Shown: positions 24,568-33,170, counted from the stretch's first letter. The stretch: DNA of 64,000 nt from Kitasatospora sp. MAP12-44 (GCF_029892095.1 NZ_JARZAE010000004.1:4216001-4280000); one strand, 5' to 3'. Numbers and translations are program-made. Notes: generated from the letters alone by a model not told the origin.

Positions 24568-26412
24568 TCATCCGGTGATCCTTTGCACCAGGTCGGTCCA
24601 GGCCGCCACTATCTCGTGTGCGGAGGCACCCTGGCGGAACAAGTCCTTGTCCAGTGGCCTGCCCTGGGGGTCGCGCAGGCGCATGCAGTCGGGGGAGATC
24701 TCCGAGTTGATCACCGGCTGCCCGTCCTGGCCGTCGCCGATGACCAGGCAGAAGTCCCACAGGTCGAGCGGGGCGAGCCAGTCGCGCAGCGCCTCGTTGC
24801 AGGCCAGCGCCGTGCGACGGTACGCGTCGGTGTCGACGCCCAGGGCCTTGAGGTAGTCCTCGCCGATCGGCTGGTCCTCCGGGTCCACCCGGAAGTCGAA
24901 CTTCACCACCGGCGGCTCGAAGCGGTACCCCTCGGCGAACAGGCCGGGGTACTTGATGGTGGTGGACCCGGTCGCGATGTTCTTGACGATGACCTCGAAC
25001 GGCGGCCCAGGCACGTAGTCGGCGAGGTAGGAGTTGTCGCTCAGGCGCTCCCGGAAGACCGTCCTGATCCCCCGCTCTGCCAGCCGGGCGGCCGCCGCCT
25101 GGTAGAAGTCCAGCCGCAGCTTGGCGGTCGCCGGGATCAGCTCGTCGCGGTCGTAGGTGAAGCTGCGCAGGCTGGGGATGATCTCGATCTCGCAGGTGCC
25201 GTCGTCCCGGCGCCACAGTCGCTTGCTGCGCCCGACGATGTCCGGGGCGCCCCGGACATCGTCGGCAGGCTCGGGCAGCGCCGGCTGCTCCTGGGCCGCC
25301 GCGGCCTGCGCCTTCAGCTCGGCGAAGCCCGGCTTGATCACGTCGTTGATCATGGCCAGCCGCTCGTCGAACGGCAGGAACGAGGACTTCATCGCGTTGA
25401 TGGTGAACCACTGCACATCGTCGAGGGTGTAACCGAAGGCCGCGTGCAGCTCCTCGAACTCACGGCTCACGCTCGTCCTGCTCATCAGCCGATTGTCGGT
25501 GTTGACGGTCACCCGGAAGCCGAGCTCGCGCAGCACCCCGACGGGGTGTTCGGCGTACGAGGGGGCCGCGCCGGTCTGCAGGTTGGACGTCGGGCACAGC
25601 TCCAGCGGGATCCGCCGGTCGCGCACGTAGGCGGCGAGCTCCCCGAGCGTCGCGGTGCCGTCATCGGCCACCTTGATGTCGTCGATGATGCGCACACCGT
25701 GGCCGAGCCGCTCAGCGCCGCACAGCTGCAGCGCCTCCCAGATGGATGGCAGGCCGAACGCCTCGCCCGCGTGGATGGTGAAGTGCGCGTTCTCCCGCTT
25801 CAGGTACTCGAACGAGGAGAGCTGCCGGGACGGCCGGAACCCGGCCTCGGCACCCGCGATGTCGAATCCGACGACGCCCGCGTGCCGGTTCAGCACGACC
25901 AGTTCGGCGACCTCCCGGGCGCGGTCGGCGTGCCGCATGGCGGCGAGCAGGGCGCCCACCCGGATGCTGTGCCCGGCGGCGGCGGCCCGGCGCTCCCCCT
26001 CGCGGAACCCGTCCAGCACCGCCTCCACCACCTGACCGAGGGTCAGGCCGTGCTCGACGTGCAGCTCCGGGGCGAACCTGACCTCGGCGTAGACGACGCC
26101 GTCGGCCGCCAAGTCCTCGGCGCACTCCGCCGCGACCCGGAACAGGGCCTCGCGGGTCTGGGTGACGCCCACCGTGTGCCGGAAGGTCTCCAGGTAGCGC
26201 TCCAGCGACCCGGAGTCGGCTGCGGCCTGGAACCAGGTACCCAGCTCCTCGGCATCGGTCGTCGGCAAATCGCCGTATCCGCACTCCCGCGCCAGTTCGA
26301 CCACGGTCAGCGGCCTCAGCCCGCCGTCCAGATGGTCGTGCAGCAGCACCTTCGGTGCGCGACGGATCTGCGACGAAATCGACGTGCCCACAGCTGAGTT
26401 CGTAAGTGACAT
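24568..26412 (-). CDS. Adenosine deaminase fused to a SAICAR-synthetase (CofB-like) domain
   Basis: The 614-residue protein has two complete enzymes. Residues about 18-370 are adenosine deaminase: zinc ligands H25 and H27 (LLHDHLDGG), H214 and catalytic E217 (TIHAGEA), H238 (GHGVRI) and D306 (NTDN). After an alanine/proline linker, residues about 392-614 are a SAICAR-synthetase homologue with [31 protein letters not shown] and EISPDCMRL. These match the stand-alone protein at 32451 in long blocks. CofB enzymes make the diazepine ring of 8-ketocoformycin phosphate; coformycin is a tight inhibitor of adenosine deaminase. So the protein joins a maker of the inhibitor to its target. The deaminase half may protect, sense or sequester coformycin, or convert formycin A to B. 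Confidence 0.88.
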   Translation of the reverse strand: MSLTNSAVGTSISSQIRRAPKVLLHDHLDGGLRPLTVVELARECGYGDLPTTDAEELGTWFQAAADSGSLERYLETFRHTVGVTQTREALFRVAAECAEDLAADGVVYAEVRFAPELHVEHGLTLGQVVEAVLDGFREGERRAAAAGHSIRVGALLAAMRHADRAREVAELVVLNRHAGVVGFDIAGAEAGFRPSRQLSSFEYLKRENAHFTIHAGEAFGLPSIWEALQLCGAERLGHGVRIIDDIKVADDGTATLGELAAYVRDRRIPLELCPTSNLQTGAAPSYAEHPVGVLRELGFRVTVNTDNRLMSRTSVSREFEELHAAFGYTLDDVQWFTINAMKSSFLPFDERLAMINDVIKPGFAELKAQAAAAQEQPALPEPADDVRGAPDIVGRSKRLWRRDDGTCEIEIIPSLRSFTYDRDELIPATAKLRLDFYQAAAARLAERGIRTVFRERLSDNSYLADYVPGPPFEVIVKNIATGSTTIKYPGLFAEGYRFEPPVVKFDFRVDPEDQPIGEDYLKALGVDTDAYRRTALACNEALRDWLAPLDLWDFCLVIGDGQDGQPVINSEISPDCMRLRDPQGRPLDKDLFRQGASAHEIVAAWTDLVQRITG

Positions 26413-26511
26413 GACGAGAGCCTAGGATCCACGCGCGTAGAGCTCAAGGGTGCTCAGTGCTCGTGGCGAGAGGGCGGCGGCCGAAGCCACCGCCCTCCGG
26501 AGCCTGTTCTG

Positions 26512-26967
26512 TCAGCCTTGCCGCAGGGTCGCCGACGGCGCCCCTCCTGCGGCGGGGTCATCGTCGAGCGCCAGCCGCAGCGCCACCACGGCACCGTCCC
26601 GCAGCCACACCAGGACATCCGCCGCCCCGATCAGCCGACGGTGGGCCATGCCCGAGGTGAGCCGGATCCAGACCCAGCCGCTGTCGGTGTCGAGCAGCCA
26701 GGAGCTCCCGTTGTCGCGCTCCGTGCTGTTCCACGAGAAACGCGGGCGCAGGGCACGGGGAACGACCACCGCCAGCTCGTCGGGCACATCATGGAGATCG
26801 ACCGACATGGGGCGCCCGTCGCTGTCGAAGGTGAGCCAGACCAGCCCTGTGAAGCTCAGCAGGGCGACGCCGTCCGCATGTTCGTCGCAGGGCTCGCCCA
26901 CCACGAGGGAGCGTTCCCGGGGATCCCAGTGCACCGGCGCGGTCACGGCGATGCTGCCCGCTACCAC
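26512..26967 (-). CDS. Hypothetical protein in the coformycin operon
   Basis: From the GTG at 26967, which overlaps the kinase stop codon (GTGGTAG), the frame encodes 151 residues. A start at GTG 26946 would give 144. The protein is soluble and tryptophan-rich, with beta-like stretches (WDPRERSLVVGEP, ALLSFTGLVWLTFDSDG, SWLLDTDSGWVWIRL) and a C-terminal acidic/alanine tail. I do not recognise a family. The overlap with the upstream kinase suggests a shared role. It is followed by the fused deaminase gene after about 100 bases. Confidence 0.5.
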   Translation of the reverse strand: MVAGSIAVTAPVHWDPRERSLVVGEPCDEHADGVALLSFTGLVWLTFDSDGRPMSVDLHDVPDELAVVVPRALRPRFSWNSTERDNGSSWLLDTDSGWVWIRLTSGMAHRRLIGAADVLVWLRDGAVVALRLALDDDPAAGGAPSATLRQG

Positions 26968-27479
26968 GACAGGAAGTCCAGGATGTCCGTCACGCAGTCG
27001 GCCATCGGACGATCGGTCGTGTCGAGCAGGAGCGTGTCGGGCGAGAGCTCCACATGGGACCTGTACAGCTTCTGGTAGTACTCGTGCTCCTCGAAGTCGC
27101 CCGGATCCTCGCCGCGCTCCGCGAGACGCTCCATGACCACCCGGGTGTCGGCGTGGCAGAGCACGGTCGGGCACAGCGGGTACCAGGCCTGCCAGTGGCT
27201 CTCGGGAAGCACCGTGAACATCGTGCTCCAGCACCGGTCGAACAGCACCGGGTGCTCCGGGTCGGTCCGCTCCAGCACGCGTTCGATGCTGGAGCGGGCC
27301 AGCACATCGGCTTCCTCGAAGCGCTTGCTGCCCCACAGCCACGCGATGTGGTCCCCCAGGCTGTCGGGGTAGGGCTTGACGACCTGCGCGCCGACCCGGT
27401 CGGCCACCGCGCGTGCCAGGGTCGACTTCCCGCAACCGTCGTGTCCGTCCAGAGCCGCGTACCGGCGTTCCGTGATCAT
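26961..27479 (-). CDS. P-loop nucleoside/nucleotide kinase (thymidylate-kinase-like)
   Basis: The 172-residue protein has Walker A DGHDGCGKSTLARAVADRVG at residues 11-30 and a thymidylate-kinase-like core (FDRCWSTMF for the DRX motif, TVLCHADTRVVMERL). It should phosphorylate a nucleoside or nucleotide. Because coformycin is a nucleoside analogue made as its 5'-phosphate, it could re-phosphorylate the product for self-protection or act on a formycin intermediate. The gene overlaps the hypothetical gene at 26967 and follows the SDR gene by 45 bases. The exact substrate is unknown. Confidence 0.75.
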   Translation of the reverse strand: MITERRYAALDGHDGCGKSTLARAVADRVGAQVVKPYPDSLGDHIAWLWGSKRFEEADVLARSSIERVLERTDPEHPVLFDRCWSTMFTVLPESHWQAWYPLCPTVLCHADTRVVMERLAERGEDPGDFEEHEYYQKLYRSHVELSPDTLLLDTTDRPMADCVTDILDFLSW

Positions 27480-27524
27480 CTCTGTCTCCTTCGTTTCGGC
27501 AACAACCCCATCGGTGTTGCCCGG

Positions 27525-28238
27525 TCAGACCCGCTGCAGGCGAGCGATCCCGTGCTCCTGCCCCTGCTCCAGTACGGCGGGCCGCACCTCGATCTCGCCG
27601 ACCGCGAGATCGGCCGGCATCCGGTCGACCAGGCCGACGACGAGCGAGCCGAACGAGTCGGTGGAGATCTTGGTCGGCGAGTCGTCCCACGAGCGGTTGG
27701 CGATCGCCCCCGGCGAGACGAGCACGGCGCGCACGCCGTTCCCGCGCTCCTCCAGCAGCAGGACCTCCACCAGCGCCTTGAGGCCGGCCTTCGTCGCGCT
27801 GTAGGCGGCGCCGCCCTCGAAGTACCGGGTCGCCGCGTGGCTGCCGATGAAGACGTACATGCCGCCGGACTCGCGCAGCATCGGGAGCGTGCCGCGGGTC
27901 AGCAGCGCCGGGGAGACGAGGTTGGTGGACACGCTGGCCGCCCACGACTCCTCGTCCAGCTCCGCCATGGTCCCCAGCCGGCGAACCGCCGCGTTCCAGA
28001 TGCACACGTCCAGCCGGTCGGTGCGTCGGCGCACCTCGGCCAGCGCCTCGACGAGCGCGGCCGGGTCGGAGAGATCACAGATGATCTCGCCGAGTTCCGG
28101 GGCACCACCGGGTGTGCGGTTCAGCGAGATGACGCGGTAGCCCGCCGCATGGAGCGCCCGGGCGATGCCGTTTCCCGCTCCGCGGTTCGTGCCGGTCACC
28201 AGGGCGACGCGCTGCTCACTCACGGCCTGCTCCCTCAC
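27525..28238 (-). CDS. cofA: Short-chain dehydrogenase, CofA-type 8-ketocoformycin phosphate reductase
   Basis: This protein of about 237 residues is an SDR. It has the dinucleotide motif TGTNRGAGNGIA, the NA of IWNAAV, and the active-site YSATK with an upstream serine in FIGSHAA. In the S. kaniharaensis coformycin pathway, CofA is an NADPH-dependent dehydrogenase that reduces 8-ketocoformycin 5'-phosphate; in the pentostatin pathway an SDR has the same place. It lies in a tight minus-strand operon with the fused CofB-like gene. Its start is ambiguous: GTG 28238 and GTG 28223 each sit in an identical 15-base repeat that carries its own ribosome site. The gene symbol is by role and context. 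Confidence 0.8.
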   Translation of the reverse strand: MREQAVSEQRVALVTGTNRGAGNGIARALHAAGYRVISLNRTPGGAPELGEIICDLSDPAALVEALAEVRRRTDRLDVCIWNAAVRRLGTMAELDEESWAASVSTNLVSPALLTRGTLPMLRESGGMYVFIGSHAATRYFEGGAAYSATKAGLKALVEVLLLEERGNGVRAVLVSPGAIANRSWDDSPTKISTDSFGSLVVGLVDRMPADLAVGEIEVRPAVLEQGQEHGIARLQRV

Positions 28239-28249
28239 GGCCTGCTCCC
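28220..28249 (-). repeat. Tandem 15-base repeat duplicating the SDR start signals
   Basis: TCACGGCCTGCTCCC occurs twice in tandem (28220-28234, 28235-28249). On the minus strand each copy reads GGGAGCAGGCCGTGA, that is, a ribosome site and an overlapping GTG/TGA. So both the CYTH stop and the SDR start are doubled in frame. Confidence 0.85.
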
Positions 28250-28732
28250 TTGGTCGGTTCCGGCGGACGCCGGCTGCGGACGTGCGGCCAGCGCCGCGTT
28301 GGCGTAACGGTCGTCGCCGGTGACCTCGGCGCCGAGCCAGCCGGGAAGGTCGGCCTCGGTGGACTCGCCGTGGTACTCGACCTCCGCGAGGACGAGCCCC
28401 TGGTGGTCGCCGCCGAACTCGTCGACGATCAGCTGGTAGTGCTCGGATCCGCAGACATGGCGTAGCTTGTCGATCCGGCCCGACAGACAGAGCTGCTCCA
28501 GCATCTCAACCGCGTCGGCCACCGGGACGGGGTACTCGTACTCCGCGCGGCAGATTCCGCGCCGGGCGCCCTTCACCGTCAGGTAGCCGGCGCTGTCGTC
28601 GACCACGCGGACCCGGACCACCCGCTCGAGGTCCCTCGACAGGAAACCCTGGCGGATACGGTGCACCGAGACGACCTCGGCCCGCCACTCGTCGCCGGGC
28701 ACCAGAAACTTGCGCTCTCTCTCAACACCCAT
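28235..28732 (-). CDS. CYTH-domain protein
   Basis: The 165-residue protein starts MGVERERKFLVPGDEWRAEV, which carries the signature E-x-E-x-K motif of the CYTH superfamily, followed by RVRVVDDSAGYLTVKGARRG with alternating basic and acidic strands. CYTH domains form a tunnel that binds triphosphates and act as adenylate cyclases, thiamine or inorganic triphosphatases. Here a role in handling a nucleoside triphosphate or PRPP-like compound is likely, but not proven. It overlaps the upstream MFS gene by 11 bases and joins the SDR gene, so it is part of the coformycin operon. Confidence 0.82.
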   Translation of the reverse strand: MGVERERKFLVPGDEWRAEVVSVHRIRQGFLSRDLERVVRVRVVDDSAGYLTVKGARRGICRAEYEYPVPVADAVEMLEQLCLSGRIDKLRHVCGSEHYQLIVDEFGGDHQGLVLAEVEYHGESTEADLPGWLGAEVTGDDRYANAALAARPQPASAGTDQGSRP

Positions 28733-29981
28733 GCCGCTTCCCTTCGTGTCGTCGTCGTCCGGTCTCGTGCGCGCGCAGCCACAGCCCGAGCAGCAGCGCA
28801 CCGGCCCCGCCGGCCGCGAGGACTCCCCAACTGCCCATCGGCCCCGCCAGCGCCACTGCCGTACTGCCGACCGCCGGACCGGCCAGCGTTCCCAGACTCC
28901 ATGCCGAACCGGAGGTCCCGGTCGCCCGCGCGGCCGCACCCGGTGCGACCAGGCCGACGATCAACGGGGTCAGGGACGAGGCCACCACCACCTCCCCTGC
29001 GGCGAAGACCACCGCGAAACACATCAACAGGCCCTTGCTGCACCAGAACTGGCTGTCGGACAGGCCGGTCGCCAGCAGACCGAGCGCGTACGCGGCCACC
29101 CAGAGCCCGGCGCCCAGCGCCACCGCCCCGGCGTTGCCGAACCGGTCCACCCGCGCCCGCAGGAGGCGCTGCAGCAGGACGACCGCGACGGCGTTCACCA
29201 CCGTCACGACGGTGACCATGGACAGGCTCTCGTGAGCCAGCCGCCGCAGGATGAGCGGGACGGTGGACTCCAACTGCACCGCGCCAAAGGCCGACATCAG
29301 GAACGTCACGGCCAGTGCGATCCCGAACGCACGCGACCAGACGGACGACCGTCCGGCGCTCTCCTCGGAGGCTGCCGAGGGCTCCGCGGCCTCCCCGCTG
29401 TCGCCGTGCCGCCACACCCAGAGGATCACCGGGACGAAGCTCACCGCGTTCGCCAGGAAGAGGATGGACGGCGCCACCCGCACGACCAGTAGGCCCGACA
29501 GGCCCGCCCCCGCGGCGATGCCGAGGTTGATCACGGTGTACCGGAACCCGAAGGTGCGCTTGCGCAGCTCCTCCGGAACGCCACTCAGGATCGTGCTGAA
29601 CAGCGCGGGGAAGAAGAGCGAGCTGCCGAGACCGGAGAGCGCGGCGACGACCATGACTTGGGGCAGGCCCCAGACGCACGCCATGGTCGTCCAGGCGGCG
29701 ATCTGGCAGGAACCGCCGACCACGGCCGTCAGCCGCGCTCCGAAGCGGCTGGCCAGCGAGCCCCCGAGCGGTCCGAAGACGCCGGCGGCCACGGCGAACG
29801 TCCCGTAGAAGAGCGCCACCGCCGGGACCCCGAGCCGCAGGTCCGTCGCGATGTGGATCGCGGTGACCGGGTAGACGAGTCCCGTGCCGACCGCGGAGAC
29901 GAAGGTCGCGATCCACAGGGGCCGAAAGGCCGCGCGCTGCTCCGCCGCGGACTGCCGGACGTGAGTGGCCGTCTGGGGCAC
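28722..29981 (-). CDS. MFS exporter
   Basis: The 419-residue protein has 12 predicted hydrophobic helices, the loop motif GSLASRFGARL and long alanine-rich helices. It differs from the paralogous pair at 22431 and 35679. It overlaps CYTH downstream and starts 8 bases after the nucleotidyltransferase stop, so it is translated as part of the coformycin operon. A role in export of coformycin, or of a precursor, is inferred from position only. Confidence 0.83.
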   Translation of the reverse strand: MPQTATHVRQSAAEQRAAFRPLWIATFVSAVGTGLVYPVTAIHIATDLRLGVPAVALFYGTFAVAAGVFGPLGGSLASRFGARLTAVVGGSCQIAAWTTMACVWGLPQVMVVAALSGLGSSLFFPALFSTILSGVPEELRKRTFGFRYTVINLGIAAGAGLSGLLVVRVAPSILFLANAVSFVPVILWVWRHGDSGEAAEPSAASEESAGRSSVWSRAFGIALAVTFLMSAFGAVQLESTVPLILRRLAHESLSMVTVVTVVNAVAVVLLQRLLRARVDRFGNAGAVALGAGLWVAAYALGLLATGLSDSQFWCSKGLLMCFAVVFAAGEVVVASSLTPLIVGLVAPGAAARATGTSGSAWSLGTLAGPAVGSTAVALAGPMGSWGVLAAGGAGALLLGLWLRAHETGRRRHEGKRHGC

Positions 29982-29989
29982 CGGGTCGC

Positions 29990-31024
29990 CTAGGCCTTGA
30001 CCGTGAGCAGGCCGGCCCCGACGAAGTCGTCGAGATAGGCGGCCACCTCGGCCTCGGTGACCTCCGCGCCGCCCGAGCGCAGCTGATCGACCGTCAGGGA
30101 GACGGCCTCGGCGCGGGTTCGGCCGTGGGCCAGCCCGAGCAGCAGCAGGCCTTCCCGGCTGATCTCGGCCGCGTCGCCGACACCGACGTAGACCAGGACG
30201 GAGTCCCGCAGCGGGACAGCGCAGGCTATCGGCTCACGGGACAGCGCGCCCGGGGCGACGCTGCGCCGCAGCGGGTACGCCGCGCCGGTGATCGCCTGGA
30301 TCAGCAGGTCCTGGCAGACCGCGAGGGACTCCCCGAAGACCACCGGGTCGCCCGGCGCCGCCTCAGGGGACGGCAGCGGAATCGGCGACCCGAAGGTCCG
30401 CGCCCACCGGGCCCAGACCCACTTGTGCCCGAGATAGAGGTCCCCGCGCGACGCCAGGAGGGCCTCGGCGGCGGAGAGCGAGGCGGCCCGCACGGCCCAG
30501 GACGCGGCATCCAGATCGCCGACGGCGTGGAAGCCGTGCGCGTCCTCCAGGGCGTTGTGGATCTCGAAGGACATGACGCCGACCATGGTCCTGACGATCT
30601 CGGAGATCGACTCCTCGGCGAGGTCCTCCAACGCCTTGAGGGAGCCGTCGTCCACGACGGTCGCACCCAGCAGGAAACGCACCAAGGGGTCCAGCGACTT
30701 CCGCCCGACCGCCGTGAGAATTCCGAGGTCGTCGCGGTCCGCACGATAGTCGGAGAGTTCGGCGAGCAGCGCCCGGAGCGAGCCGACGCTCTGGTACCCG
30801 ATATCGTACCGGCGCCCGTCGACGAATATCTGCCGGGCCGCGGACGGCGTGCCGTCGGCGACCACGAAGTAGACGTCCACATCGGACATCGGGGTCCCGA
30901 GTCCGGCTGCGAGCGCGCCGCCTATGTAGGCTGCCGTCACCCCTTCCGCCCGGGCCAGGGAGAGAACGGCCCCGCGCGCCCGATCGAGCTCTTCGGGGAA
31001 TCGGGGAAGGTATTTCGTCGTCAT
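29990..31024 (-). CDS. Nucleotidyltransferase-fold protein
   Basis: From ATG 31024 (after GGAGGG) the gene encodes 344 residues. The N-terminal region has the polymerase-beta nucleotidyltransferase core YIGGALAAGLGTPMSDVDVY, which supplies the GG-x(n)-D-x-D metal motif. The rest is helical with no clear second motif and resembles nothing I recognise with certainty. Such folds transfer nucleotides onto small molecules or proteins. In the operon it precedes the MFS, CYTH, SDR and kinase genes; it may tailor, mask or inactivate a nucleoside. The longer frame upstream is not conserved-looking. Confidence 0.7.
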   Translation of the reverse strand: MTTKYLPRFPEELDRARGAVLSLARAEGVTAAYIGGALAAGLGTPMSDVDVYFVVADGTPSAARQIFVDGRRYDIGYQSVGSLRALLAELSDYRADRDDLGILTAVGRKSLDPLVRFLLGATVVDDGSLKALEDLAEESISEIVRTMVGVMSFEIHNALEDAHGFHAVGDLDAASWAVRAASLSAAEALLASRGDLYLGHKWVWARWARTFGSPIPLPSPEAAPGDPVVFGESLAVCQDLLIQAITGAAYPLRRSVAPGALSREPIACAVPLRDSVLVYVGVGDAAEISREGLLLLGLAHGRTRAEAVSLTVDQLRSGGAEVTEAEVAAYLDDFVGAGLLTVKA

Positions 31025-31118
31025 CTCGCGCCCTCCTTGTCCAGGCAGAATTCCGCAATGCCGGCATACCGGCGGGCGCGGTAGTCCAGCCACCACGCCC
31101 GCCCTGTGCGGCACAACG

Positions 31119-31187
31119 TCAGCTGACGCCGTGAGCAGCCTTGACCTTGACCATCGCGAGCTTGATACCCATTTTCCTGCACCCCAT
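31119..31187 (-). CDS. 22-residue small ORF upstream of the nucleotidyltransferase
   Basis: The ORF reads MGCRKMGIKLAMVKVKAAHG followed by VS and a stop; the second in-frame ATG gives 17 residues with an AGGAAA ribosome site 0-5 bases before it. The peptide is basic (Lys-rich). It sits about 95 bases upstream of the nucleotidyltransferase start in an otherwise empty 275-base gap. It may be a leader peptide or chance; there are no homologues that I know of. Confidence 0.3.
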   Translation of the reverse strand: MGCRKMGIKLAMVKVKAAHGVS

Positions 31188-31298
31188 TTCACAGATGGCA
31201 GACGAACAGAACACCCTCGGTTCGGATGATCCGACGCCCGCCTCGTCGATTTGAATAATCTATCGACCTCGGCACCGGACCGGCAGATGTTCCCCGGA

Positions 31299-32216
31299 TC
31301 AAGCACCGATTCTCGACTGCCCGGCGATACTTTTCAGGCTCTTGGCGAACTGGTCCCAGGAGCGGCTGTAGGAAATGGCGATTTCCAATACCAGGTCGAC
31401 GCAGTGCGGGGGGACCGCGGCCAGCAGCTCCTGCCATTCGGCGGGCTCGATCGCGTTGGCGGAGAGTCTGCGGAGCAGCCCCCGGCCGACCTCGGAGAAC
31501 TTCAGGGAGGGATCGCTGGCCAGCGCCTGGATCACCATCCGCTCGTCCCGGGCGGATGCGCGCGCGGGCGGCGACGACTGCCGGGAGCCGGCCACCTCCT
31601 GGCGCACCCGGCGGGCCGTCCCCACCGAGACGCCGCTCAGCCGGGCCACCTCGCGCAGTGAGGTCTCGGGATGGTTGGTGATCAGCTCGACCGCCGCGCG
31701 CCTGTGCTCGGCCGAGCACAGCGGATGGCTCCGCCCGTCCTGGCCGATCCGAGTGTGCAACTGGGGAATCTCCTCAGCTGCACGCCGCCGCACCGCGCCC
31801 GCTGTCTTCGGGGAGAGCCCCACGATCTTGGCGATCATCCGGTCCGACCACTCCGGATGCACCGTCAGGATCCGGGCCGCGGCGGCCTTGCGGTCGCTCA
31901 GCGACAGCGGAAGGCCGTGTGCGATGTTCTCCCGGACCGCGCGAACAAAGATCTCGTCGTCGGGGCCCTCGACATAGGCCACCTCGATCTCGGCATCGCC
32001 GCGGAACTCGGCCGCACGCAGCCGGTGCATACCGTCGACCACCCGCATGGTGCTCTGCTGCACGAGAATCGGCGGCAGCTGCCCGCCGCACTCCGCAAGC
32101 AGGCGGACATGGGCCTCGTCCTCGCCCGCGAGCCGGGGCGAATGCCCCGGCCGAAGTAATCCGAGGGGCACGTACTCCGTGGCTGTTGTCGCAACGGTGC
32201 GGGCAGGACTGTCCAC
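31299..32216 (-). CDS. StrR/ParB-like pathway-specific activator
   Basis: The 305-residue protein has an N-terminal ParB-like domain (YVPLGLLRPGHSPRLAGEDE, then VVDGMHRLRAAEFRGD and VRAVRENIAHGLPLSLSDRK). A helix-turn-helix region follows (SDRMIAKIVGLSPKTAGAVR and TSLREVARLSGVSVGTARRV). This is the domain plan of StrR, NovG and related activators of antibiotic clusters. The GTG at 32216 has GGAAAC upstream. It is transcribed with the coformycin genes and is their likely activator. StrR-type palindromes (GTTCGA...TCGAAC) were not found in the obvious promoters. Confidence 0.85.
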   Translation of the reverse strand: MDSPARTVATTATEYVPLGLLRPGHSPRLAGEDEAHVRLLAECGGQLPPILVQQSTMRVVDGMHRLRAAEFRGDAEIEVAYVEGPDDEIFVRAVRENIAHGLPLSLSDRKAAAARILTVHPEWSDRMIAKIVGLSPKTAGAVRRRAAEEIPQLHTRIGQDGRSHPLCSAEHRRAAVELITNHPETSLREVARLSGVSVGTARRVRQEVAGSRQSSPPARASARDERMVIQALASDPSLKFSEVGRGLLRRLSANAIEPAEWQELLAAVPPHCVDLVLEIAISYSRSWDQFAKSLKSIAGQSRIGA

Positions 32217-32450
32217 ACCGTGCGCCGTTTCCTGGTGAATGGGGTCACCTCTCTAGTGCGGCCGGCGGGGCGTCCAACCGGCCGTCAGGCAGCGCTCGGG
32301 ACGGGCGACACCTGAGCACGGCGAGGCGAAGTGGCGGCGCCTGCCCATGACCTTGACTGTTGACGACTGATCCGCTCTGTCCGAATGCCGGTGCGCCCCC
32401 CTCGCTCGCAGCCGAGCAGCCAGTGGCCACCCGGCCTGCTCAGCTACTGC

Positions 32451-33170
32451 TCAGCCACCGGAGACCATCGTGATCAGCTCGGTCCAGCGGTCGAGGATCT
32501 GCTCGCGATTCGCGCCCTGGCGGAACATGTCCTTGTCGTAGGGCAGCCCGTCGGCGGACTTGAGGCGCATGCAGTCGGGGGAGATCTCGGAGTTGACCAC
32601 CAGGCCGTGCTCTTCGTCCGGCGCAATCACCACACAGAAGTCCCACAGGTCGAGCGGGGCGAGGAGCTCGCGCAGGACTGTGTTGCAGTCCAGGGCGACC
32701 CGGCGGTAGTGCTCGACGTCGACACCGAGCAGGCGGAGGTAGTCCTCGCCGATCGGCTGGTCCTCCGGGTCGATCCGGTAGTCGAACTTCACCACCGGGC
32801 GGTCGAACACCTGGCCCTCGGTGAAGAGTCCGGGGTACTTGCGCATCGTCGAACCCGTGGCCCGGTTCTTGACGATGACCTCGAAGGGCGGCGCCGGCCG
32901 ATAGTCCGCCAAGTAGCTGGCTGGGCCGACCCGTTCACGAAAGACGGTGTGCACACCGCGTTCGGCCAGTCGGGCCGAGACGTACTCGAAGAAGTCGAGA
33001 CGCAACTCGGCCGTGCCGTCGATGAGTTCGTCTCGGTCATAGGTGAAGCTGCGGAGCGAGGGGATCATCTCGATCACGCAGAGGTCTGATTCGAGATGCC
33101 ACAACCGCTTGCTGTGGCCCTCGATGTCCGGAGTCCGGGACGTCGCAGAAGCCGCGTCTATTGAAGCCAC
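32451..33170 (-). CDS. cofB: SAICAR-synthetase homologue, CofB-type diazepine-forming enzyme
   Basis: The 239-residue protein keeps PurC landmarks: EGHSKRLW at the nucleotide-binding start, [18 protein letters not shown] and EISPDCMRL. In the S. kaniharaensis pathway, CofB converts a histidine-pathway intermediate to 8-ketocoformycin 5'-phosphate by Dieckmann cyclisation and retro-aldol loss, releasing ammonia and D-erythronate 4-phosphate; it does not use ATP as a substrate but is activated by it. It closely resembles the C-terminal half of the protein at 24568, so either could fill this role. The absence of a hisG homologue fits a branch from primary histidine biosynthesis. The symbol is by family and context. 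Confidence 0.78.
   Translation of the reverse strand: MASIDAASATSRTPDIEGHSKRLWHLESDLCVIEMIPSLRSFTYDRDELIDGTAELRLDFFEYVSARLAERGVHTVFRERVGPASYLADYRPAPPFEVIVKNRATGSTMRKYPGLFTEGQVFDRPVVKFDYRIDPEDQPIGEDYLRLLGVDVEHYRRVALDCNTVLRELLAPLDLWDFCVVIAPDEEHGLVVNSEISPDCMRLKSADGLPYDKDMFRQGANREQILDRWTELITMVSGG

Noticed and set aside
32217-32450. StrR-type operator palindromes upstream of the StrR-like regulator and cofB
   Set aside because: No GTTCGA-N-TCGAAC arrangement could be found by eye in this gap or the neighbouring promoters.
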